Assembly (NCBI RefSeq): GCF_051857475.1
Contig: NZ_JBPZGZ010000001.1
Span: 806,001-870,000, forward strand
From: Pelomonas sp051857475
GTDB taxonomy: Bacteria; Pseudomonadota; Gammaproteobacteria; Burkholderiales; Burkholderiaceae_C
Reading direction: 5' to 3'
DNA length: 64,000 nt
The notes below the pieces were generated by a model that was not told the origin of the DNA, did no database searches, and saw nothing but the letters and a program-made list of their open reading frames with translations. Shown in pieces: positions 8,715 through 16,663 of this stretch. How positions within the stretch are numbered: the first letter of the stretch is position 1; each line of letters starts with the position of its first letter. The position numbers and the translations under genes are program-made.

Positions 8715-9310
8715 CGAAGTCGCAGCTTTTTTTGGTGCGCAAGCGCGCGCTGGGCCTGTCGTGACAGAAGACTAACCGCAGCCCAAGACCCCCCGGACCG
8801 AGCTCGAAGCGGTGCAATCGCCGTCGAGAAGGGACTTGCCAGCAACTTTGGAACGCAACGAAGTTGTCTACGAACTTATTTCTTGAACTGGTGGATTGCT
8901 TAAAAAAATTCTCGTTGCTAAGAAATCTTGCTGCTGAAGAAGTTGCCAATAACGAACACCAGAGAAGCTACCAACACGCGCACCAGAACTTCGCTACGCA
9001 TCCACAGCAACGGCGACATCTTCAACAACATCAACTTGGCAACTCACCAACATGAAAACATCCGCATCTTCAGCATCATCAAAAACAGCGCCACTAATAT
9101 TTCGCGTGAACGAACTACAAGAGCAAGTTTTACGTACGCACAAATAGCGCAACTTGTAATCGACATCCAATGCATGCGAAGCAAACCACTTCGCAGACCT
9201 ACGAGGATGCAAACGAGATGCTGAACATCAACGCATAGATAACAGCAGCACTAATATTAACGAACTCGTTAAATCGCGCTGAATCAATGACTTAGCGAAA
9301 ACAAGCGCCG
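8715..9310. other. Long non-coding stretch with unusual composition
   Basis: No convincing gene is visible. From about 8860 to 9300 the sequence is much richer in A/T than its surroundings, and the given strand is rich in A and C, with many CAAC, CATC and AACA words but no exact tandem repeat. It could be a decayed gene, a scar of an older insertion or a non-coding RNA locus. TTGACG at about 9338 with TACCAT 18 bases later is a possible rightward promoter at its right end. Confidence 0.4.
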
Positions 9311-9480
9311 ATGATTCTAGCGGAGCCAGATACTCGCTTGACGCGGGCCCAGCGACCGCCATACCATACTCGCTCTTCACCGGTATTGCGAATTGCATCG
9401 CTTGGTGACGGACCCTCGGCGATCCGGGGGGGACAGGGCGCCGCACCCCGAGAAAGGAGCGTTCGAACGGGCCCTAAACG

Positions 9481-9514
9481 AACAAAGCCGCCAGCTTTGC
9501 AGCGGCGGCTTGTT
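9481..9514. terminator. Strong stem-loop, possible bidirectional terminator
   Basis: AACAAAGCCGCC (9481-9492) pairs with GGCGGCTTGTT (9504-9514) around an 11-base loop, with one unpaired A. On the minus strand the stem is followed by GGCGGCTTTGTT, so it would terminate leftward transcription; rightward it ends in TTGTT only. It could also be the 3' end of a short RNA starting from the promoter-like sequence at 9338. Confidence 0.4.
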
Positions 9515-9633
9515 CAGGTGGGTGGGGCATGCGCCTCCAACGACACCTCTCTTGGCGGAGAACCACAGTCTATGGGCTGTGGGGGTGTTGGACAAGGCGT
9601 GCCCCGTGTTTCAACGTGAACCCGGGAGATGCC

Positions 9634-9771
9634 GTGCGCCACTGCATGTATCCGCAGGCTGTCCACGTGCGCGAGTACGTTCGCTTCCGCCTCGGGCGGA
9701 TCGAGAACGTCTGCGAGCACTGCCGCAGCCACCCCGGTCAGATGGACCTGTTCCATCCGGCCAATCGCTAA
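9634..9771 (+). CDS. Small Cys/His-rich protein, probable zinc-binding
   Basis: A 45-residue product. GTG 9634 is preceded by GGGAG at 5 bases; ATG 9646 and GTG 9616 are in-frame alternatives. The sequence contains a lone Cys near the start and CEHC followed by RSHPGQ further on, a pattern suggesting a metal site. A clear intrinsic terminator follows 9 bases after the stop, which supports a real transcription unit. No family is recognised. Confidence 0.5.
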   Translation: MRHCMYPQAVHVREYVRFRLGRIENVCEHCRSHPGQMDLFHPANR

Positions 9772-9779
9772 CCAACCCG

Positions 9780-9807
9780 CCCCGGCCTCGCGCCGGGGCT
9801 TCTTTTT
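9780..9807 (+). terminator. Intrinsic terminator
   Basis: CCCCGGC and GCCGGGG form a 7-bp G/C stem around a short loop and are followed by CTTCTTTTT. It closes the small Cys/His-rich gene. Confidence 0.85.
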
Positions 9808-9967
9808 GCCCAGCCCGGGGCGTCGGCTGGCGCAGCAGGCGGGTCGATGCCCGCTCGATCGCCGCCCTCCCAGCCATCAGCCAGGGCCAGCGCCTGGGAA
9901 TTATGGCGTTTTCCCATAATTTGCCATCACTCTGATCCTGCGCGGCTGCACATGCGATCGCCGCAGG

Positions 9968-10261
9968 ATGAAGAGTTCGATTCACACCGAGAAGTACGCG
10001 CTGTTTCTGGAGGAGCTGAAGGATCTGCGGGCCCAGGCCGGGCTGAGCCAGACCGAGCTGGCAGCACGGCTCGACGTCGGCCAGGACCTGATCAGCCGCA
10101 GCGAGGCCGGCAGCCGGCGGGTGGACGTGTTCGAACTCGCGCTGTGGGCCCACGCCTGCGGCACCACGCTGGAGGCCTTCGTCCAGCGGCTGGACGATCG
10201 CATCCGCAGCAACCAGTTGCCCGGCCTGCTGGGTGAAGAAGGGCAGGGCGCGGGGCACTGA
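9968..10261 (+). CDS. Xre-family helix-turn-helix regulator (97 residues)
   Basis: A short Cro/C1-type regulator. The helix-turn-helix spans about residues 13-65, with GLSQTELAARLDVGQDLISR as the core and a typical GSRRVDVFELALWAHACG ending. It converges on a second Xre gene 16 bases away. The two share the architecture HTH, then a 'VD-EL-WA' helix, and may be distant paralogues. No neighbouring toxin is evident. Confidence 0.75.
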   Translation: MKSSIHTEKYALFLEELKDLRAQAGLSQTELAARLDVGQDLISRSEAGSRRVDVFELALWAHACGTTLEAFVQRLDDRIRSNQLPGLLGEEGQGAGH

Positions 10262-10277
10262 ACGCGCCCGCCGGCGG

Positions 10278-10667
10278 TCACGCGTCGGCGACCGCAGGCT
10301 TGGATTTCGCCTGCTCGATCAGCTCACCGACCGCTGCAATGACCCGCAGCGCATCCTGCCGACTGGATCGGTGAGGGCGGCGCTTGGGCTTGGCCTTCGC
10401 GATGTTCAGCGGCGTGGCGGCCTGCTCGCGCAGCTCTTCGTCGAGCTGGCGGACGAACCGCATGAAATCCACCCCCAGCGCCTGAAGCCACTGGTGCAGC
10501 TCCATGACGTCCAAGCGGCGCTCGCCGCGCTCCACGTTGCTGACCATCGCCTGGCTGTGGCCCAGCCGATCGGCCAGGTCTTGCTGCCGCAAGCCCCGTG
10601 CCTCGCGCAGCTCCCGCAGGCGGGTGGGCAAGAGGTCGCTGTGGGGGCTGTGCAGGGTCTTGGGCAT
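10278..10667 (-). CDS. Xre-family helix-turn-helix regulator (129 residues)
   Basis: From ATG 10667 the product has an N-terminal Cro/C1-type helix-turn-helix (RLRELREARGLRQQDLADRL, then GHSQAMVSNVERGERRLDVMEL). About 60 residues of basic, Ala/Lys/Arg-rich sequence follow. The upstream extension to 10715 is possible but less likely. It lies downstream of the unrecognised gene 10754-11503 on the same strand and could be part of the same transcript. Confidence 0.72.
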   Translation of the reverse strand: MPKTLHSPHSDLLPTRLRELREARGLRQQDLADRLGHSQAMVSNVERGERRLDVMELHQWLQALGVDFMRFVRQLDEELREQAATPLNIAKAKPKRRPHRSSRQDALRVIAAVGELIEQAKSKPAVADA

Positions 10668-10753
10668 GAAGTCGCTTTCAACTTCACACCGTACCTCAGC
10701 CGGCTGGATATACAAAAACCGAATTCGGCCGGCGCTGGCAGGCGCAGGGCCCG

Positions 10754-11503
10754 TTACGGCCAGGCCGTCTTCAGCTCCAGCAACGTGCCGTTGAAGTTGC
10801 GCAGCACGAACACGCGCGCAAACCGGGTCTTGAAGACGGCCGCCCGGACCTGGTCGGGGTCGTCGAACCAGGTGGACATCCGGTGGCCGTCGATCGCGAT
10901 GACCAGCCAGGCCTCGTCGCAGCTGCGGCGATAGGCGTCGAAGGTGCCTTCCTTGGCGTCCAGCGCGCGCTGGACGTCGCCTAGCGCCAGCGGCTGCAGC
11001 CAGGTGTGGCCGGCGCCGCCGAAAAAGCTCTCGGTCAGGCCGTCGTAGCGGGCGACGCGCACGTAGTCGACCTCGTCTGGGAAGCCCGCGACCGTGCGCC
11101 AGGTCGGCTCGACGAAGCGGACCAGCTCGCCGTCCGCAGGGATATTGGCCGCCACGATCTCCGCGATGGCGGCCGCCAGCGGCTGGACACGGTCGCGGTG
11201 CATCGTCACGTCTTTGAGGTGCACCTGGCAGTCGACCGGCGGGTGGCCCGCGCGGTCATGCAGCGCCCTGGCCGCCTCGATGACGTCATCGCGCCGCGCC
11301 TCGCGGGCCTGCAGCGGCAACAGCTGGCCGTCCGGATCGCGGTGCAGCTCAGTGATCTCGATGCCGAGCACCCCGCCGCCAAGGTTGACCAGGAAGTCGG
11401 GCTCTTCGTGGGGTTGGACGGTGCCGCCGGGGAAGCCCGGCAGCATGGCTTTGACCCGGTCCAGGTAGTGGCGTTCCAGGTCCTTCTTGGCAGTGCGGGT
11501 CAT
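10754..11503 (-). CDS. Unrecognised protein with a PD-(D/E)xK-like motif
   Basis: The 249-residue soluble protein contains EEPDFLVNLGGGVLGIEITEL near residues 33-53 in parts (EEPDFLV, then GIEITEL). The spacing of Asp and the Glu-x-Thr/Glu strand resembles the core of PD-(D/E)xK nucleases, although the Lys position is Thr/Glu. The rest is unlike anything I recognise. If the fold is right, it could be a nuclease of a defence or repair function. This is inference from a motif only. Confidence 0.5.
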   Translation of the reverse strand: MTRTAKKDLERHYLDRVKAMLPGFPGGTVQPHEEPDFLVNLGGGVLGIEITELHRDPDGQLLPLQAREARRDDVIEAARALHDRAGHPPVDCQVHLKDVTMHRDRVQPLAAAIAEIVAANIPADGELVRFVEPTWRTVAGFPDEVDYVRVARYDGLTESFFGGAGHTWLQPLALGDVQRALDAKEGTFDAYRRSCDEAWLVIAIDGHRMSTWFDDPDQVRAAVFKTRFARVFVLRNFNGTLLELKTAWP

Positions 11504-11603
11504 GCGGAGGGAAGGGTGGCGATTTCGTGGCGATTTTGAGGGTCAGGACGATGAAAACAACTAAATAGAAGGTCTGGCCAAGACGGACAGACGAAAGGAG
11601 GAG

Positions 11604-11714
11604 ATGAACATGATCATTGTTTTGCGTCACTACGGCCTGCCGTTCCTGAACAGCACTGACGCCGTGCTTGTGGCAACGGGTTCGTTGCATCACATCGTGC
11701 TGCTCAAGGTGTAA
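11604..11714 (+). CDS. Short ORF with strong ribosome binding site (36 residues)
   Basis: ATG 11604 is preceded by AAAGGAGGAG, one of the best Shine-Dalgarno sequences in the window, though close to the start. The product MNMIIVLRHYGLPFLNST continues for 36 residues, is hydrophobic and ends HHIVLLKV. A stem (GGCAG...CTGCC, about 11717-11745) follows the stop. The quality of the translation signal is the main support; no homologue is known to me. Confidence 0.4.
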   Translation: MNMIIVLRHYGLPFLNSTDAVLVATGSLHHIVLLKV

Positions 11715-11861
11715 ACGGCAGGACAGTGCCATTGGCACTGCCGGCGTCGGCGGCCCCAGCCGCCGGTGCTCCACCGCCGGCTCGGCGTCCAGGCGGCGCG
11801 CGTTGGTCTGGCGCAATTGAGCCGCAGTGCCCTGTGGCCGTCGTGACGGTAGCCTGACGGC

Positions 11862-12950
11862 ATGAGATTCTTTCGCTACGCCGAAACCGCACCGGACGGG
11901 AACCCGACCGGCCGAGAAGTCGTCGTCCAGGGACGCGAGCTGGCCCCCATGGGGTTCGCCGCGCTGGCCGAGCGGACGCTGGGCCGGGCGTCGCCGCTGA
12001 CGCTGAAGCTGCTGGGCGCCGAGGTCGTGGAAAGCTCGATGGACGAGGTGCCCAAGGGCGACAGTGGCACGTGGGACACCACGTTCAGCACGGACCTCAC
12101 GATGCGGCACATTGGCCTGGTCAGGGGAGGTTGGCTGCCCGCCGGCCTGGCGCTCGAGGCCGGCAGCGTCATCATGATCGACCGTTGCACGCTGACGGAC
12201 CTGAAGGGCCGGTTCAAGCAAGGTGCCAGCGGCCAGGCTGGCCGGGATTTCGTGGACTGGCTCAATGATCCAGATGCGCGGTTGAACCCGGTCCTGCTGG
12301 CGCTGGAAGGCAACCAGCGCGAGTTCCCCTCCAGGGCCGACATCCAGGCGCAGATGCAGGAACACATCGCCCACCTGCGCCAGCTTTTGCCCAAGGCCAC
12401 GGTCATCGGCGACGCCCCCGACGTGATGGAAGCCATCACCACGTTCGCGCAGGAACAGCAGGCGCCCTCGGAGCGCACCATCCAGTTCCTGCTCGCCACA
12501 GCGCCGCTGTTGCGGCACCAGGTCAGCCGGGAACGCTTGCCATGGGTGCTCAGAGAGATCGCCTGCACGGCGCTGCGCTGCGGGCTGGCTCTCACCGACC
12601 TGGTGGTGGTCTGCGCCATCAGCGCCGCCGCGGTGAACAAGGGGCGCAATTCAGCCAAGCATGCCTTGAAGTTCACCCAGCCCAACTACACCCGCCAGGA
12701 TGCGTTCAATGCCATGGCCGACCTGCGTGGGCTGAAGTCCTTTGCGAGCCTGCTGGGGCTCGTGCCCAACGAGCGCCCCATGCTGTGCACGAGCGACAAG
12801 GACCTGGCCCTGGTGTGGGTCGGGCTGAACCTGTCGCAGTTCGAGTTCGGCAACGGTCCACCCGCCGTCAAGGCGCAACCCGTGGACGCGTTCCTTCCGC
12901 GCGCTGCGGGCCTCATCTTTCAGCAACTCGTGGCCGAAATGGCGCGCTAG
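11862..12950 (+). CDS. Unrecognised 362-residue protein
   Basis: A soluble protein with a plausible start (ATG 11862) and consistent G/C-rich third positions. It contains short hydrophobic beta-like segments such as AGSVIMIDRCTLTDLKG around residue 100 and LTDLVVVCAISAAAVNKG around residue 248. An acidic residue after a hydrophobic strand (MIDR, and later the conserved-looking LALEGN) gives a vague PIN-like impression that I would not rely on. It converges on the next small gene with a 4-base overlap. Function unknown. Confidence 0.6.
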   Translation: MRFFRYAETAPDGNPTGREVVVQGRELAPMGFAALAERTLGRASPLTLKLLGAEVVESSMDEVPKGDSGTWDTTFSTDLTMRHIGLVRGGWLPAGLALEAGSVIMIDRCTLTDLKGRFKQGASGQAGRDFVDWLNDPDARLNPVLLALEGNQREFPSRADIQAQMQEHIAHLRQLLPKATVIGDAPDVMEAITTFAQEQQAPSERTIQFLLATAPLLRHQVSRERLPWVLREIACTALRCGLALTDLVVVCAISAAAVNKGRNSAKHALKFTQPNYTRQDAFNAMADLRGLKSFASLLGLVPNERPMLCTSDKDLALVWVGLNLSQFEFGNGPPAVKAQPVDAFLPRAAGLIFQQLVAEMAR

Positions 12951-13201
12951 AGGCGCTGCGGGCAGGCGCCGAACTTGGCGGTCAAGGCCTGGATGGCGAC
13001 CTTGTCGGTCGAGCGCCAGATCTCGTCAAGGCCGCGCTCGACCTTGGAGTAGGTGCTTGAGAGGTGCTCCCGCCACCGATACGTGCAGACCGCGTCCGCC
13101 GGGCGCTCACGCACCGTGCCCCCGAAATCGGTGCTCTCGGTGCCCTTCACCCAACCCGCTGGGGTCAGGTGCCAATCGGTCCATTCATTGCTCGCAGACA
13201 T
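12947..13201 (-). CDS. Small unknown protein, convergent with 11862-12950
   Basis: The 84-residue product starts MSASNEWTDWHLTPAGWVKG and is rich in Trp and charged residues. The stop overlaps the 3' end of the gene on the other strand by 4 bases. The compact arrangement and good codon use support it as real. It is not a recognised family. Confidence 0.55.
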   Translation of the reverse strand: MSASNEWTDWHLTPAGWVKGTESTDFGGTVRERPADAVCTYRWREHLSSTYSKVERGLDEIWRSTDKVAIQALTAKFGACPQRL

Positions 13202-13388
13202 GGTGCCTCCTCGGTTGAGCGGGAAGGGTAGCCATCGTCGGGTCCACCTACCTAATTGCGCCGCGGTGCAATCGCGCGGGCGCTACCGGTGATAGCGCCC
13301 GCGCCCCCCGGGTGACCACTGCGGTGCGTCAGGGAGGGGGTGCCGCGGCCCTGGCTACAGTGGCCATTCCCACACTCAACCCCTGCGC

Positions 13389-14102
13389 ATGACCCAAGCA
13401 CTGCGACCCGTTTTGCCCGTCGACATCCCGCTGGAGGAGGGCAGGCCGGCGCCGGACGGCACGGTCTTCATCACGCTCCCGACGCTGGACGCGCTGGAGC
13501 AGTTCTGGCAGCAGCACCGGGATCGGCTTCCTTTCGCCTGCGAGGGCACGCCGAACAGCGAGCCGACGTTCCTCAGGCCCTACCAGTGGATCTTCGGCCC
13601 GTCCAAGGCGGCGGTCGTCGCTGCGGCCATGCGCTGGGGGCGCTCGGGCATCGGCTGCGAGTTCTACGAGTGGGCCGCGCTCGCACCTGACGACCATGAA
13701 GCCTGGTTCGCAGGGCAGGAAGACCATCGCACCACGGCGACGGCCGCGGGCACCTGGACCGAGGACGACGAGGCGGACTTCCAGCGCCGCACGCGACAGA
13801 CCTACCGGGGCTGGTGGCGGTTTTGCAATCTGCCCGACGGCCAGGACCCGGGCGAGTGGTTTTCACCGGGGTCGGACCATGTCGAACTGATCGATCCGCA
13901 CCTGCCTCGCGCGGCCGTCGAGGCACAGCTGCTGTGGGAGACCTTCGACAGCTGGGTCGACGCCTATCCGTCCGACATTCAAGCCCACGACGCAGCCGGT
14001 GTGGACAAGACCATCGCGTACTGGCGCGCTGAACAGGCGGCCGGGCAGGGCTACTACGGCGACGAGAACGAGCAGGCGCCGGCGCTGGACGCGCGGCACT
14101 GA
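13389..14102 (+). CDS. Unrecognised 237-residue protein
   Basis: An acidic, Trp- and Asp-rich soluble protein without signal peptide. It contains WTEDDEADFQRRTRQTYRGW and ends with a Gln/Ala/Asp-rich tail. A 187-base spacer with no obvious gene precedes it. Nothing in it points to a function; it looks like an intact accessory gene. Confidence 0.6.
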   Translation: MTQALRPVLPVDIPLEEGRPAPDGTVFITLPTLDALEQFWQQHRDRLPFACEGTPNSEPTFLRPYQWIFGPSKAAVVAAAMRWGRSGIGCEFYEWAALAPDDHEAWFAGQEDHRTTATAAGTWTEDDEADFQRRTRQTYRGWWRFCNLPDGQDPGEWFSPGSDHVELIDPHLPRAAVEAQLLWETFDSWVDAYPSDIQAHDAAGVDKTIAYWRAEQAAGQGYYGDENEQAPALDARH

Positions 14103-14152
14103 ATCCAGCGGCCCTGCGTGCCTGCAGCCAAGCGCCGGCGCTACGCGCTTGG

Positions 14153-15010
14153 CTACTTCGCGAACGCGCGGTTCAGGATGTAGGCGATGCGGGCCCCGGC
14201 CTTTGCCAACTGGACAGGCACGGTCTCGATCGCCTTGTTCACGTAGATCGAGTCCAGGGTGATCTTGTCGGTGCCGAAGTCGTCGTTGTTGCACTGCCAG
14301 TTGGGCAGGCCGCCGTACGCAAAGGTCGACGCGCTGTCGTAGGTCTCGGCGAGCCACTTGGCCGTCGAGCCATGCTGCCAGCCCGGGATCTCGGCGCTGA
14401 AGCGGTTCACCAGGTCCTGCGCGATCGCGCGCTCGTCGGTGGTCGAGAACGCGGCCTTGACGAAGTCGCCGTCCCAGGCTGAGTGCAGGTTGGTCGTGCG
14501 CTGCTGGCCGCTGGGCAGCTTGAACTGCACCTTGATGTCGTTGCCGCCGCGGTCGTCGTGGTCGGAGCCGTGCAGCGGCTGGTGGATGTCGCCGATCAGG
14601 TGCACCAGCACGTAGATGGCAAAGCGCTTCTGGTCGTCGGCCACGCCGTGCTCGTCGATCAGCGCGCGATAGTGGCGCGTGATCTGCGTCGAGGCGCAGT
14701 TGCCGTTCGGGCAGTAGTCGGCCTTCTTGGCCTGTGCATCGCAGACCGGCCGGTCGTCGTAGTGCCACTCCCGCGAGCCCGGGATCTGCTTGTCCAAGCG
14801 CAGCTTGTTGACGTCCAGGTAGACCGAGTCGGCGGCCAGGTCCGTCTTGCCCATCAAGGCCTTGATGCCCGCGTCGGCCTCGGGCGTCAGCAGGCGCTGC
14901 GCCACCAGGCCGGTGATGCGATGGCCCTGGGCGCCCCAGGCCAGCGCCGAGCCAGCCCAGACCATCAGCGCGCTTGCCGCGATGGCGCGAAGGAATCGAT
15001 CTTGTTGCAT
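14153..15010 (-). CDS. S1/P1-family secreted nuclease
   Basis: A 285-residue protein with a signal peptide (MQQDRFLRAIAASALMVWAG then SALA) directly followed by WGAQGH. The N-terminal Trp and following His are zinc ligands in P1-type nucleases. Further hallmarks are HLIGDIHQPLH and the DDRGGND segment. The family uses three zinc ions to cut single-stranded DNA and RNA and remove 3'-phosphates. It should act in the periplasm or outside the cell, probably for phosphate or nucleotide scavenging. It stands as a single gene at the end of the region left of the transposon. Confidence 0.9.
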   Translation of the reverse strand: MQQDRFLRAIAASALMVWAGSALAWGAQGHRITGLVAQRLLTPEADAGIKALMGKTDLAADSVYLDVNKLRLDKQIPGSREWHYDDRPVCDAQAKKADYCPNGNCASTQITRHYRALIDEHGVADDQKRFAIYVLVHLIGDIHQPLHGSDHDDRGGNDIKVQFKLPSGQQRTTNLHSAWDGDFVKAAFSTTDERAIAQDLVNRFSAEIPGWQHGSTAKWLAETYDSASTFAYGGLPNWQCNNDDFGTDKITLDSIYVNKAIETVPVQLAKAGARIAYILNRAFAK

Positions 15011-15243
15011 GGAAGCCCCCTGTTGGCGTCGCCGGAGTGGACGCGGGCGCAGTCTCCTCGAGGCGCACGGCGCTTCGCATCCTCAAGACTGACCAGTCCC
15101 GCGACGCCGGTTTCATCGTGCTGCCACGGAGCAGCGGGGAGGGCGACGTACTGCTGCACGGCGCGCCGCGGCATTCGATTCTTGGATACGGGTGCTGAGG
15201 TGTTACGGTGAGGCCGTCTATCAACGAGGAACCCTCGTCCGCC

Positions 15244-15435
15244 ATGACCGACTCGCAAGTATTGGCCGCAGCGCCATGGATATCGGCCTTGGGCAGTTGG
15301 CTGCTGGTCGGCTCGTTCTATGCAGTCGGCCCTGTCGCGGAGGTGCTGTGCGCGTTGAGCCTGGTCACGCTGCTCACCTGTCTTGGTGCGCTGCTGACGC
15401 ACTGTCCTCTTCGGAAAGAGCAACGCCGAACGTAG
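15244..15435 (+). CDS. Small two-segment membrane protein
   Basis: From ATG 15244 the product is 63 residues: MTDSQVLAAAPW then a hydrophobic segment (ISALGSWLLVGSFYAVGPVA), a second one (EVLCALSLVTLLTCLGALLT) and a basic tail (RKEQRRT). It is the last gene before the Tn7-like operon region. Function unknown. Confidence 0.5.
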   Translation: MTDSQVLAAAPWISALGSWLLVGSFYAVGPVAEVLCALSLVTLLTCLGALLTHCPLRKEQRRT

Positions 15436-15892
15436 TGGTGAAGTCTGTTCGCAAGACTGTTACGCAAGTTGCCACGCGCTAACCGCGAGGTTGACTGCAT
15501 CCAGCGCCTTCGCGAAAAACGCAGGAATTTCGATACGCGGTAACCACTTTGAAGCCCGGAATCGACCGCCCGCGTCTGATTTCTCGTCGCGCTGTAGTCC
15601 AGCGTTGCAAGACGACCCGCTTTGAAAACGCGTGCCGGTCCGCTACACCCGCGAGTTTGCAACTCGCGAAAGGAGGCGGAAAGCAAAAAGCCAAGCTCTG
15701 CTGGAACAGAAGCTTGGCCGTGCACTTCAATCTCTGTCGACTCGTCCACTAGCAATGGCTTTGTCTGCCCAAGACAGTACCCCTTGAGCGGGTCGCTGTC
15801 AAGAGCGGTCAGGGCGGGCTTTTGCCCAAAAAAGTCGACAGGCTCTACCTGCATCAAGCAGGTCAACACACTCCTCAAACACCTCAGGAGCT
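15436..15892. other. Non-coding region before the tns operon, expected transposon end
   Basis: By analogy with Tn7, one transposon end should lie just upstream of tnsA, so it is expected here. ACGCGCTAACC (about 15474) and ACGCGGTAACC (about 15534) are similar and about 60 bases apart, as TnsB sites might be, but I cannot define a TGT...ACA terminus or a target-site duplication. A leftward intrinsic terminator is present at 15684-15718. Confidence 0.4.
15684..15718 (-). terminator. Leftward intrinsic terminator upstream of tnsA
   Basis: On the minus strand GCCAAGCT and AGCTTGGC form an 8-bp stem around a 13-base loop, followed by TTTTTGC. It would stop transcription leaving the tns region towards the left flank. 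Confidence 0.7.
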
Positions 15893-15895
15893 GTG

Positions 15896-16663
15896 ATGAA
15901 GAACCTATCCAAGACCTCGTCCGCGACACCCCAAGACACCAAGGCCGGCAGGAATCCAGGCGCCAGACCGGGCGTCGCCATGCGCGGCGCACTGGCCGCG
16001 GTGTACGAGCTTCGCGGGCACACCCAGGGCAAGCTCTGGACCCAATACAGCGGCAAGAGCCGCGCGGACGTAGCCTTCGCGACCGAGATCGCCTATCTGC
16101 ATTTCCTCTATGTCGAGTCGTCCTTCGACGTGGTGAGCGTGGATTACTCGCCGGCGTTCAAGATCACGCGGGCCGTCGGCGAAAGCTTTGTCGATCTGGT
16201 CGATGCCGAACTCGTCATGGCCAACGGCGACGTGATCTGGCGCAAGGTTTGCGATGACGACCGGGAGAGGGATTTCCTGCAGGCCCAGCGGCAGCTCGAC
16301 GTGCTGCTGAAGCACGTCAGGATGCCCGACGGACTAAGGACGCCGAGGCTCCAGACGCTGACGCATTCACAGATGCTGGTGAACCCGGAGCGCATTCGCA
16401 ACTGGCATGGCATCGCCAGCTGGCTGAGCGCCGGTCGCGACTGGGAGCTGAGCGAGTTCCAGATTCCGGTCTCGGCTTTGATCAGGCGGGAGGGGCGGGC
16501 GGAATTCCAGCAGGTGCTGGCGTTGGGCGGCGGCACCGATCAGGACGATCTCTACGGCGTGGCGCTGCTGGAGGCTCTGCAGCGCGGGGCGTACCGCAGC
16601 AACCTCTATGACGCGCCGTTCACGATGCGTTCGGTCTTCTCGGCCACGCGGGGTGCAGCATGA
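15896..16663 (+). CDS. tnsA: TnsA-like endonuclease subunit of Tn7-like transposase
   Basis: The 255-residue protein starts at ATG 15896 behind AGGAG. It has the TnsA N-terminal layout: ATEIAYLHFLYVESSFDVVSVDYSP places an acidic residue before a helix, followed by FVDLVDAEL and, after a short hairpin, VIWRKV. In Tn7 TnsA the catalytic residues are Glu, Asp and Lys in this order; here Glu, Asp and a Lys (in WRKV) are present, but the usual E/Q-V-K form of the last motif is altered. TnsA cuts the 5' ends and so makes cut-and-paste transposition possible. The stop overlaps tnsB by 4 bases. Confidence 0.75.
   Translation: MKNLSKTSSATPQDTKAGRNPGARPGVAMRGALAAVYELRGHTQGKLWTQYSGKSRADVAFATEIAYLHFLYVESSFDVVSVDYSPAFKITRAVGESFVDLVDAELVMANGDVIWRKVCDDDRERDFLQAQRQLDVLLKHVRMPDGLRTPRLQTLTHSQMLVNPERIRNWHGIASWLSAGRDWELSEFQIPVSALIRREGRAEFQQVLALGGGTDQDDLYGVALLEALQRGAYRSNLYDAPFTMRSVFSATRGAA

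Noticed and set aside
9377..9595. 72-codon minus-strand frame
   Set aside because: It runs through the stem-loop at 9481-9514 and has no start signal; a structured or non-coding region is more likely.
14974..15198. 74-codon forward frame between the S1/P1 nuclease and the small membrane gene
   Set aside because: The first part overlaps the nuclease signal peptide region antisense, there is no ribosome binding site, and no motif.
15540..15670. tRNA-like look on the minus strand (TAGC...GG and GGTCGATTCC)
   Set aside because: Acceptor and T-arm do not pair and no anticodon stem fits, so it is not called as a tRNA or tRNA fragment.
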